DNA from: Sutterella sp.
GTDB taxonomy: Bacteria > Pseudomonadota > Gammaproteobacteria > Burkholderiales > Burkholderiaceae_F
Length of the DNA: 22,637 nucleotides
NCBI GenBank assembly: GCA_019410445.1
Contig: DXSO01000015.1
Location: forward strand, 1 to 22,637
Reading direction: 5' to 3'
Both the position numbers and the translations under genes were made by a program. The notes under the pieces were generated by a model. It was not told the DNA's origin and ran no database searches. It saw nothing but the letters and a program-made list of their open reading frames with translations. This document shows, piece after piece, positions 1 through 6,647 of this stretch; position 1 is the first letter of the stretch; the number at the start of each line of letters is the position of its first letter.

Positions 1-21
1 TGCCAGGCTAATCCATTATGC

Positions 22-56
22 AAAACCCCCGTTGGATTTTTCCTTCGGGGGTTTTT
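22..56 (+). terminator. Rho-independent terminator of an off-window gene
   Basis: The arms AAAACCCCCG and CGGGGGTTTT form a perfect 10-bp stem around a 14-nt loop, and the 3' arm runs into a T-rich tail. It must end a plus-strand gene that lies left of the window. The A-run on the 5' arm would let it work on the minus strand too. Confidence 0.85.
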
Positions 57-127
57 GCTTTGTCTGTACTCAAATTGTTTCAATTTTTTTCTGCGAGGTG
101 TATCCTTCTTTCCCTCTTTATAAAACA

Positions 128-141
128 GCGGTATTAACCGC
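128..141. repeat. Short inverted repeat in tauE leader
   Basis: GCGGT and ACCGC flank a 4-nt centre (ATTA), just downstream of a TATAAA hexamer (119-124) and upstream of the ribosome binding site of the TauE-like gene. No good -35 hexamer is placed for that TATAAA, so the promoter itself is uncertain. The repeat may be an operator, a small leader hairpin or chance. Confidence 0.3.
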
Positions 142-164
142 GTGCAAACCAGGGAATAGGGAAG

Positions 165-974
165 ATGCTGGAACTGTTTGAATACTTGGTACTCGGCATG
201 GGAGTCGGGACGATTGGCGCTTTGCTTGGTCTCGGCGGCGGCTTTATTTTGGTGCCGATTTTCATGCTTTTTATGCTCGCTCCTAATGGGACGACATTTG
301 CAACGGTTCAAGAAGTAGTTGGAACGAGCTTGTTTGCGGTCTTTTGCAACGCAATTTCCTGCACCGTAGCCTATTTGCGTCAGCGTCGCATCATGATGCG
401 CGCAGCCATTCCTTTTGCCTTGGCTACGCTTCCTGGTGCTTTTCTCGGCGGGTATGTTACCGAATGGTTCTCAGGTCCCGGATTTTCGCTCACCTTTGGC
501 GTTTTCATGATCTTTATCGGATACGTAATGTATTCGAAATCCAAGGGTAAATCAGCGAACAAGAGTGCGGATGAATGGGATCCGAAAACAGCCCCGTTTA
601 ACATGACTCTCGGTGTTGTTTGCTCCTTTTTGGTTGGCTTCATATCCTCGATATTCGGTATTGGGGGCGGTATCGTACATGTGCCGATGATGGTCTTTTT
701 GTTGGGATTCCCGCCGCAAATTGCCGTTGCGACCTCTACGTTCGTTTTGTTTGTGAGCGCCGTTATGGGCGTCGGCAGCCACGCCATGTTGGGACATATT
801 GTGTGGGGACCGGCACTGATGATTGGTGCAGGTGCGGTCATTGGAGCTCAGCTGGGTGCAAAGATTGCCAAAAAGAGCAAGCCGCGCGTCTTGGTTATTC
901 TGCTGTCGGTTTTGGTTTTCTTAGTCGGCGCACAGTTCATCTGGAAGGGCTTGACTGCGATGGGCGTCATTTGA
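165..974 (+). CDS. TauE/SafE family sulfite/sulfonate-type membrane exporter
   Basis: A 269-residue polytopic inner-membrane protein of the TauE/SafE (DUF81) family, whose members move sulfite, sulfoacetate or related small anions. The family signature is the two-fold internal repeat. Glycine-rich motifs lie at the start of each half: LGLGGGFILVP near residues 21-31, and FGIGGGIVHVP near residues 164-174. Each is followed by hydrophobic helices, giving about eight membrane segments. The length is typical. The ATG at 165 is preceded by AGGGAA at 151-156, an acceptable spacing. The gene is monocistronic, with a terminator immediately downstream, and convergent with the MFS gene. No sulfur-metabolism gene lies next to it, so the substrate cannot be named from context. 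Confidence 0.85.
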   Translation: MLELFEYLVLGMGVGTIGALLGLGGGFILVPIFMLFMLAPNGTTFATVQEVVGTSLFAVFCNAISCTVAYLRQRRIMMRAAIPFALATLPGAFLGGYVTEWFSGPGFSLTFGVFMIFIGYVMYSKSKGKSANKSADEWDPKTAPFNMTLGVVCSFLVGFISSIFGIGGGIVHVPMMVFLLGFPPQIAVATSTFVLFVSAVMGVGSHAMLGHIVWGPALMIGAGAVIGAQLGAKIAKKSKPRVLVILLSVLVFLVGAQFIWKGLTAMGVI

Positions 975-996
975 TCCCACGGTACATTGGCTTTTG

Positions 997-1035
997 AAAA
1001 AAAACTTCGCGGGGGATTCTCGCGAAGTTTTTTTT
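997..1035. terminator. Bidirectional terminator between tauE-like gene and fsr
   Basis: A15-bp inverted repeat (997-1011 against 1021-1035: an A-run followed by CTTCGCG, then CGCGAAG followed by a T-run) surrounds a 9-nt loop. The A/T outer arms give a U-tract on either strand, so it serves both convergent genes, which end at 974 and 1044. Confidence 0.9.
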
Positions 1036-1043
1036 CATGTTTG

Positions 1044-2249
1044 CTAGGACATAGTTTTGGGCAGAAGCAAAGCAAAAAGACCAAGCAGAGGTAAAGCGGA
1101 AATGCCGATAAAGACGTTTTGAAGTCCCCATATATCAGCGGCAGATCCGAAAAGGGCGGTGGCAATGCCGCCCATACCGAAACTGACGCCGAAAAATACG
1201 CCGGAAACAAGTCCTATGTGATTTGGGGCGGCATTGAAGGCACAGACTACGATGGCTGAAAATGCCGAGGACATGATGAAAGCGACGGTTAAGGATAAGG
1301 CAATAAAACCGTAGAGATTGCTCCAAGGCAGGCACATCGCAAAGGGAGCAGCGCCAAGAATTGAAAACAGGATAATTTTGCGGCTTCCGAATTTGTCGGT
1401 GAGAGGACCTCCGGCAATGGTGCCGACGGCACTGATCAGAAGAAAGGCAAAGAGGACATACTGACTGTTTGTCATGCTCAGGGCAAACACATCAATCAAA
1501 TAAAAGGTGAGGAAGTTTTGAAGGCAGGCGATATAGACCTGTTTTGAAAACATCAGAATAAAAAGAATTGCAAACAGTCCGACTGCAGCTTTGCCAAACC
1601 GAGACAGTGAAGTTTGTGCCGTGGCGGACTTCACTTTCAGAACTTGCCTTGCTGCAGATGCTTTTCCAACGTAGAGCATCAGCAAGGCTGTGAGCGCTGC
1701 GGCAGCTCCAAACCACGCAATGCTCGACTGACCGTATGGGATGACTACAAATGCCGCAGCCAAAGGTCCTAGGGCCATTCCTGCGTTGCCGCCCACTTGA
1801 AAAACAGACTGAGCCAGTCCTTTGCGTCCGCCAGAGGCCAACTGAGCGATGCGCACGGCTTCAGGATGAAAGACTGCCGAGCCGCATCCGATGAAAGCCA
1901 CTGCAAACAACATCCAACCGAAAACGGATGCCTGCGACAGCAGCACGAGACCGACCAACGTAAAGCACATCCCGATTGCCAACGCATATTGAGATGGTCG
2001 TTTGTCCGTGACATAACCAACAATCGGCTGCAGCAGAGAACTTGCTATCTGAATGATGAGCGTGATCAGTCCGATTTGAGCAAATGTCAGTGCGTGAGCT
2101 TCTCGCAAAACGGGAAGTGCGGCCGGGATGACCGATTGGATCCCATCGTTGAGAAAATGCCCCAAACAAACCAAAGACAGCAAGCCGTAGGCAGCGCAGT
2201 TCGTACGATTCTGGGGATCAGAGGCGTTGTTGGGCTGTGTATCGGACAT
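1044..2249 (-). CDS. fsr: MFS exporter, fosmidomycin-resistance (Fsr) type
   Basis: A 401-residue major facilitator protein, close in length to E. coli Fsr (about 406). Family marks are GHFLNDGIQSVIPAALPVLRE near residue 30, the GYVTDKRPS loop-2/3 motif near residue 78, and FHPEAVRIAQLASGGRKGLA with VFQVGGNAGMALGP in helices 4-5. This conserved block is typical of Fsr-like proteins. About 12 hydrophobic segments are visible. Fsr exports fosmidomycin in E. coli, but the natural substrate is not known and may be different here. The ATG is at 2247-2249. The gene is divergent from pit1 and ends at a shared terminator with the TauE-like gene. A perfect 11-bp inverted repeat in its leader is a candidate regulatory element. 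Confidence 0.85.
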   Translation of the reverse strand: MSDTQPNNASDPQNRTNCAAYGLLSLVCLGHFLNDGIQSVIPAALPVLREAHALTFAQIGLITLIIQIASSLLQPIVGYVTDKRPSQYALAIGMCFTLVGLVLLSQASVFGWMLFAVAFIGCGSAVFHPEAVRIAQLASGGRKGLAQSVFQVGGNAGMALGPLAAAFVVIPYGQSSIAWFGAAAALTALLMLYVGKASAARQVLKVKSATAQTSLSRFGKAAVGLFAILFILMFSKQVYIACLQNFLTFYLIDVFALSMTNSQYVLFAFLLISAVGTIAGGPLTDKFGSRKIILFSILGAAPFAMCLPWSNLYGFIALSLTVAFIMSSAFSAIVVCAFNAAPNHIGLVSGVFFGVSFGMGGIATALFGSAADIWGLQNVFIGISALPLLGLFALLLPKTMS

Positions 2250-2254
2250 AGTGA

Positions 2255-2315
2255 TTGAGAAGACTAGACAAAGCGTTTATACCGACAGAGTCTATATACG
2301 CTTAAGTCTTCTCAA
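2255..2315. repeat. 11-bp perfect inverted repeat flanking the fsr -10 region
   Basis: TTGAGAAGACT at 2255-2265 and AGTCTTCTCAA at 2305-2315 are exact reverse complements, separated by 39 bp. The proposed fsr -10 lies between them and the left arm is 5 bp from the fsr start codon. It could be a pair of repressor half-sites or a long leader stem. Confidence 0.6.
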
Positions 2316-2322
2316 AAGCCAA
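2293..2322 (-). promoter_or_regulatory. Candidate sigma70 promoter of fsr
   Basis: Read on the minus strand, TTGGCT (2322-2317) is followed after 18 nt by TATATA (2298-2293), about 44 nt upstream of the fsr ATG. The -35 is imperfect. The placement between the arms of the inverted repeat supports a regulated promoter. Confidence 0.45.
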
Positions 2323-2430
2323 GTATCAAAGGCATCGCGCTTCGGTGAACTTGTCTGGGATGCATTCTTTCGGAGAAGTCAGCGACAATCTCTTGTCGCT
2401 GGTTATGCTCAAACGACGAGCGTTTCGTTG

Positions 2431-2448
2431 TTGTCATGGTTTTGTCAT
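2431..2448 (+). promoter_or_regulatory. Candidate Pho box upstream of pit1
   Basis: Two direct copies of TTGTCAT (2431-2437 and 2442-2448) are separated by GGTT. The repeat period is 11 bp. This matches the known PhoB box architecture of two 7-mers CTGTCAT-like with a 4-bp spacer. It lies 83 bp upstream of the pit1 ATG and points the same way. Phosphate-starvation control of pit1 is the inference. Confidence 0.75.
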
Positions 2449-2531
2449 AAAACGTTAGCAGGTTGGTCATTTTCTCAGGGCACACTCCGCGCCGGAAGTA
2501 ATCAACCATTCCTTTCTGGCGACATCAAACC

Positions 2532-4754
2532 ATGGAACACTATTACATTGCACTGCTGGTTTTTCTAAGTTTGCTGGCAGTTTTTGATTTGTTTGTCGGC
2601 GTGAGTAATGACGCCGTTAATTTTTTGAATTCAGCTCTGGGATGCCGCATCGCTTCCTTTAAAACGACGATGTTTGTGGCAAGCATCGGGGTGATGTTGG
2701 GTGCGACGTTTTCTTCCGGCATGATGGAAATTGCGCGCTCTGGGGTTTTCAATCCGCAGATGTTCACTTTCCATGAAATCATGGTGATCTTCTTTGCGGT
2801 GATGGTCACAGACATCATTCTGCTTGATACCTTCAACTCGTTGGGCTTGCCGACCTCAACGACGGTTTCCATTGTGTTTGAATTGCTCGGCAGCGCACTG
2901 GCCGCAGCTGCATTTACGTTGCTGGCCGACGGCAAGTCGATTGCAGAGGTCGCTGAATACATCAATAGTTCGCGCTCCTTGACAATCATCTCGGGTATTT
3001 TGATATCCGTGGCCGTAGCCTTCGTTGCGGGCACCGTGGTTCAGTATGTGGCTCGACTGATCTTTACGTTTAATTTTGAAAAGGTCTATCGCCGTTTCGG
3101 CGGTCTGTATGCCGGTTTTGCCATTACGGCCATCTTTTACTTTCTGGTGATGAAGGGGGCAAAGGGTGCGAGCTTCATGCGGGCTGAATGGCTTGAGTTC
3201 ATGAGCCAGAATACCTTTGGCATTGTCGCCACGCTCTTTATTGTTCTTTCGGTTGTTTTCCAGCTGTTGATTCTGTTTACCGGCATCAATGTTTTCAAGA
3301 TCATCATTCTTTCCGGAACGTTTGCGCTCGCCTTTGCTTTTGCCGGCAATGACTTGGTGAACTTCGTCGGCGTTCCGTTGGCTGCTCTTGACTCCTACAA
3401 CGAATGGGTTGCTTCCGGTGCTGCAGCTCAAAGCTTTATGATGGACGGACTGTTAAAGCCGACTGTGGCCAACACATTCCTGCTGCTGCTTGCCGGTCTG
3501 GTGATGGTTCTGACTTTGTGGTTCTCCAAGAAGGCACAGGTGGTCATTCAGACCTCAATTAATTTGTCATCAAGCAATTCCGGTGAACAGGAACAGTTCG
3601 GCAGCTCCTTGCCCGGTCGTATGATCGTGCGTGCGAGCATGGGATTCGGACGCCTTGTCAATCAATTTATTCCGACCGGAATCCGTAAGGGAATCGATAA
3701 CCGTTTTGAGCCGAAAAAACTCGTGCACGGTGAAACGCCGTTGCCTTTCGACTACGTGCGTGCCTCCATCAATTTGGTTGTCAGTGCGATTCTGATTGCC
3801 TCGGCAACGAGTCTGAAGCTGCCGCTGTCGACGACTTACGTCACGTTCATGGTCGCCATGGGGTCGAGCTTTGCCGACGGCGCCTGGGACCGTGAGACGG
3901 CCGTCTATCGCATCTCCGGCGTGCTCACCGTGATCAGCGGCTGGTTTATCACTGCGCTGTGCGCCTCGTCCATTGCTGCCGTCGTGTGTTGGCTTACGCT
4001 CTGGGGCGAGGGCGTTGTGGCGTTGATTTTTGCCGTGGGATCGACGTTCCTTTTGATTCGCTCGAATCTCAAGACAAAACTCGATACCGTCAATATGCGG
4101 GCCGATTTGGATACACGCTACGATGCGGCCAAGATGAACGCGTTGGTGGCAGACAAAACGGATGTGAACTTTGCAACAACGCTTAAGGTGTTCCATGCAT
4201 TGGTCGATCGTTTCTTGTCCGATAGCGAGGGTGATTTGCGTCGAATCAAAACCGACAGCAATGAACTCTTTGACAAGATGAGCGCCGACCGCAGTCTGTA
4301 CTACCGCATGGCCAATTCCAGCTTCAAGCCTACCAATAAAGACTTTGATGCTCGCTACTGCTACTACAGAATTTCAACCAATATGAGAGAAGTAGGACGC
4401 TCTTTGCAGGCGCTTGCCAAACTGGCGACCGATCACGTGGCCAATCGGCACCGTATCTATCAGGGTGAGCTCAAGCAGGAGCTGCACGGACTTGCGGACT
4501 ACCTTATGGAAATTGCAACGGGACAAGACGGCAAGCTTGATATTGGCAATGTACTGCGTCATTCCGAGGAGGCATGTGCGCGCATTGATCTGATGCAGGC
4601 TGAGCTTCTGCGTCGCATTCCCGACAACAATCTGTCGGTTCGAGGCTGTGAGCTTTATCTCAACTTCCTTGTCTTTGCCCGAGAGTTCATCAACCGTTGC
4701 TCGATTGTGGCGGTGCTCAAAGAGCAGCTTGCTGAGATCGGCCGCAAGGCATAA
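2532..4754 (+). CDS. PiT-family inorganic phosphate transporter with C-terminal helical (PhoU-like) domain
   Basis: A 740-residue membrane protein. The N-terminal ~510 residues carry the duplicated PiT signature: GVSNDAVNFLNSALG near residues 23-37 and AGNDLVNFVGVPLAA from residue 271. These are the Asn-Asp motifs of proton or sodium coupled phosphate carriers. About ten hydrophobic helices are seen. Bacterial PitA is near 500 residues. The extra ~220 residues are hydrophilic and helical, with DARYCYYR, DHVANRHR and RGCELYLNFL as conserved spots in both paralogs. They resemble a PhoU/DUF47-like regulatory domain, but this is inference. The ATG at 2532 has no clear ribosome binding site; the match to the paralog's N-terminus supports it. 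A Pho box is upstream and a strong terminator follows. Residues 421-470 are encoded by DNA identical to pit2. Confidence 0.88.
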   Translation: MEHYYIALLVFLSLLAVFDLFVGVSNDAVNFLNSALGCRIASFKTTMFVASIGVMLGATFSSGMMEIARSGVFNPQMFTFHEIMVIFFAVMVTDIILLDTFNSLGLPTSTTVSIVFELLGSALAAAAFTLLADGKSIAEVAEYINSSRSLTIISGILISVAVAFVAGTVVQYVARLIFTFNFEKVYRRFGGLYAGFAITAIFYFLVMKGAKGASFMRAEWLEFMSQNTFGIVATLFIVLSVVFQLLILFTGINVFKIIILSGTFALAFAFAGNDLVNFVGVPLAALDSYNEWVASGAAAQSFMMDGLLKPTVANTFLLLLAGLVMVLTLWFSKKAQVVIQTSINLSSSNSGEQEQFGSSLPGRMIVRASMGFGRLVNQFIPTGIRKGIDNRFEPKKLVHGETPLPFDYVRASINLVVSAILIASATSLKLPLSTTYVTFMVAMGSSFADGAWDRETAVYRISGVLTVISGWFITALCASSIAAVVCWLTLWGEGVVALIFAVGSTFLLIRSNLKTKLDTVNMRADLDTRYDAAKMNALVADKTDVNFATTLKVFHALVDRFLSDSEGDLRRIKTDSNELFDKMSADRSLYYRMANSSFKPTNKDFDARYCYYRISTNMREVGRSLQALAKLATDHVANRHRIYQGELKQELHGLADYLMEIATGQDGKLDIGNVLRHSEEACARIDLMQAELLRRIPDNNLSVRGCELYLNFLVFAREFINRCSIVAVLKEQLAEIGRKA
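3793..3940 (+). repeat. 148-bp segment identical to pit2 (copy 1)
   Basis: Base-by-base comparison with the reverse complement of 10395-10542 shows no difference over 148 bp. The first mismatches are at 3792 and 3941. Neighbouring homologous segments of the two genes differ at many third codon positions. This is a candidate gene-conversion tract. Confidence 0.9.
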
Positions 4755-4799
4755 AGGCAAAACGAAGGCATCAGAGTAACAAACGGATGCCGTTGCGCG

Positions 4800-4833
4800 G
4801 AGCGCTGGTCTATGGATCAGCGCTCTTTTTTTT
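4800..4833 (+). terminator. Terminator of pit1
   Basis: GAGCGCTGGTC and GATCAGCGCTC pair as an 11-bp stem (one G-T pair) around a TATG loop. Eight T follow (4826-4833). It lies 45 bp after the pit1 stop codon. Confidence 0.9.
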
Positions 4834-4879
4834 GTGGTGAGCACTGAAGGCTGAAAGGCTATAGTCGTTTTTCAGGCAT

Positions 4880-4907
4880 AAAAAAACGCGACACCGAAGT
4901 GACGCGT
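4880..4907 (-). terminator. Terminator of tRNA-Asn
   Basis: On the minus strand, ACGCGTCAC and GTGTCGCGT form a stem with one T-T mismatch closed by a TTCG tetraloop. Seven T follow. It starts 36 nt after the tRNA 3' end. Confidence 0.85.
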
Positions 4908-4942
4908 CCTTTTCTTTCTGCAATCTCTTATCTAGTAAAGAG

Positions 4943-5018
4943 TGGCTCCCCGAGTTGGGCTCGAACCAACGACCCACGGATTAACAGTCCGTTGCTCTAC
5001 CGACTGAGCTATCGGGGA
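4943..5018 (-). tRNA. tRNA-Asn (GTT)
   Basis: A 76-nt cloverleaf including an encoded CCA. The 5' acceptor arm begins TCCCCGA and pairs with TCGGGGA at the 3' end. The D-loop region reads AGCTCAGTCGGTAGAGC, the anticodon loop is CTGTTAA (anticodon GTT, asparagine), and the T arm contains GGTTCGAGCC. It decodes AAC and AAU. The gene stands alone, with its own sigma70 promoter and its own terminator, between pit1 (plus strand) and the aminotransferase gene. No integrated element is seen at its 3' end. Confidence 0.97.
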
Positions 5019-5031
5019 GTGCAGGAGCAGA

Positions 5032-5060
5032 ACTATATAGGTCTTTTTTAGGTTTGGCAA
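5032..5060 (-). promoter_or_regulatory. Sigma70 promoter of tRNA-Asn
   Basis: On the minus strand TTGCCA (5060-5055) is followed after exactly 17 nt by TATAGT (5037-5032), whose end is 13 nt from the mature tRNA 5' end. The A/T-rich stretch upstream (5061-5160) could act as an UP element. Confidence 0.7.
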
Positions 5061-5182
5061 GTCTTTTTGCAGAAAAAATTCGACGAAATCGAAAAAAAAT
5101 AGAGAAAATCAGCAAAAATTGCTTGTAACTATATGAAATATAACGAGTTATAACTCAAATTTAAACTAATGAAAATTTGATA
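5061..5182. other. A/T-rich intergenic stretch with a 12-bp palindrome
   Basis: This noncoding stretch separates the tRNA promoter from the terminator of the aminotransferase gene. It is strongly A/T-rich, unlike its surroundings, and holds the perfect palindrome GAGTTATAACTC at 5145-5156. I see no reading frame or RNA gene in it. Confidence 0.5.
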
Positions 5183-5183
5183 G

Positions 5184-5220
5184 AAAAAACCGCAGTCCCA
5201 TTGTGGAGGCTGCGGTTTTC
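5184..5220 (-). terminator. Terminator of the aminotransferase gene
   Basis: AAAACCGCAG and CTGCGGTTTT form a 10-bp stem with a 14-nt loop. On the minus strand a run of six T ends the structure. It lies 37 nt after the aminotransferase stop codon. Confidence 0.85.
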
Positions 5221-5256
5221 TGATTCAGAGACTAGTCGTCGAAGTGAAAGCGACGA

Positions 5257-6459
5257 TTAGAGTACTTCGGCAATCGATTTTGCAACGTAAGCAACGTTGC
5301 CGGTGTTAAGGCCGCAGATGCAGATACGGCCGTTTTTCACGGCATAGATGCCGTAGTCCGTGGCCAGACGTTCCACCTGCTCGGGAGTAAGGCCCGTAAA
5401 GGAGAACATGCCGGCCTGACGCGTGACGAAGCTGAAGTCGCGCTTGGCGCCGATACGAGCCATTTCGTCGGACAGAGCCTGACGCATCTGGCGGATGCGA
5501 TCGCGCATGCCGCCGAGTTCCTGCTTCCATTGTTCGCACTTGGCCGGATCGGACAAAACGCGCTCGACGATGTAGGCACCGTGAGCGGGAGGATTGGAGT
5601 AGTTGCAGCGAATCACGGCCTTGAGCTGCGAGAGCACGATGTCGGCTTCAGCTTTGCTCTGGCAGACAACGGTAAGCGCGCCGATGCGTTCGCTGTAAAG
5701 ATTGAACGATTTGGAGAACGACGTGGCTACCAGGAAGCTCATGCCGGATTCGGCAAACATGCGGATGGAGGTGGCATCTTCATCGAGTCCTTCACGGAAG
5801 CCTTGATATGCCATGTCGAGGAAAGGCGTCAGACCGCCCTTCTGGCAAACGTCAATGACAACCTTCCACTGCTCGACTGTAAGATCGTAGCCCGTGGGGT
5901 TGTGACAGCAGGAATGCAGGACGACAAGGCTCTTGGGGGGAAGAGCTTTGAGGTCTTCGACCATGGCATCGAAGTTAAGGCTGTTGCTGGAGGCTTCGTA
6001 GTAGCGATAATGTCTGACTTCGTAGCCAGCCATGCCGAGAATGGCATTGTGGTTGCCCCAGGTCGGCAGCGAAGTGGCGGCAACGCGTTCGCCGCAGATC
6101 TGATACATGAAGTCCATGCCGACTTTCAAGGCACCCGTACCGCCGAGAGTCTGAACGGTGGCGGCGCGTCCGGAAAGGACAACTTCACTGTTTTGACCGA
6201 AAACCATCTGTTGGACGTGCGTGCCGTAGCCGTCAAGTCCGCTGATCGGCAAATAGGTGTGAGGACGGCACTCTTGAGCAAGCGCCGTTTCGGCCTCTTT
6301 GACGACCTCAAGAACGGGCGTTACACCCTCATTGGTCATGTAGGCACCCACACCGAGGTTGACTTTCTGAGGACGGGGATCTTGACGGAAGCGTTGCGTC
6401 ACGCCAAGAATCGGATCGGCAGGAGCAGCAACCAGGCTGCTGAACAAAGCGTCGGACAT
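5257..6459 (-). CDS. Aspartate/aromatic aminotransferase (AspC/TyrB, class I PLP enzyme)
   Basis: A 400-residue cytoplasmic aminotransferase, close to the ~397 of AspC and TyrB. It swaps the amino group between aspartate or aromatic amino acids and 2-oxoglutarate using pyridoxal phosphate. Visible residues are N187-P-T-G190, D215, Y218 (DMAYQGF) and the Schiff-base lysine K250 in SFSKSFNLYSERIG. The terminal GRICICGL motif holds the substrate-carboxylate arginine R378. I place the start at 6459 (MSDALF). AGGGA lies 5 nt before this ATG, whereas the ATG two codons upstream overlaps that ribosome binding site. Aspartate versus aromatic preference cannot be settled from motifs. The gene is monocistronic and divergent from uvrB. 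Confidence 0.9.
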   Translation of the reverse strand: MSDALFSSLVAAPADPILGVTQRFRQDPRPQKVNLGVGAYMTNEGVTPVLEVVKEAETALAQECRPHTYLPISGLDGYGTHVQQMVFGQNSEVVLSGRAATVQTLGGTGALKVGMDFMYQICGERVAATSLPTWGNHNAILGMAGYEVRHYRYYEASSNSLNFDAMVEDLKALPPKSLVVLHSCCHNPTGYDLTVEQWKVVIDVCQKGGLTPFLDMAYQGFREGLDEDATSIRMFAESGMSFLVATSFSKSFNLYSERIGALTVVCQSKAEADIVLSQLKAVIRCNYSNPPAHGAYIVERVLSDPAKCEQWKQELGGMRDRIRQMRQALSDEMARIGAKRDFSFVTRQAGMFSFTGLTPEQVERLATDYGIYAVKNGRICICGLNTGNVAYVAKSIAEVL

Positions 6460-6543
6460 ATACATCCCTGTTTGGTTGTTGTTAAAAATTTATAGGTCCA
6501 TTGCGCCTTTGCTTCACAAAGCTGTGTCGAAACAGGCGCCAAC

Positions 6544-6557
6544 GACTAATATTAGTC
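6544..6557. promoter_or_regulatory. 14-bp perfect palindrome in the aminotransferase-uvrB divergent region
   Basis: GACTAATATTAGTC reads identically on both strands. It lies 85 bp from the aminotransferase start and 91 bp from the uvrB start, almost central in the shared upstream region. It looks like an operator for a dimeric regulator, but no family consensus I know fits it. It is not a CTGT-N8-ACAG LexA site. Confidence 0.45.
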
Positions 6558-6647
6558 CTCAAAACCCACAGCTGAACACCTGAGTGCCGAAATCTTGCCC
6601 TCAAGCAAGAAGCACATCGTATTTACCGTTTCTCCGAAAGCCTTCCT

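Noticed and set aside
5530..6495. 321-codon open frame antisense to the aminotransferase gene
   Set aside because: It is a shadow of the aminotransferase frame, with no motif or start signal.
6517..6535. Possible LexA box before uvrB (CTGT...ACAG)
   Set aside because: The half-sites here are 6 bp apart (CTGTGTCGAAACAG), not the 8 bp of the CTGT-N8-ACAG consensus.
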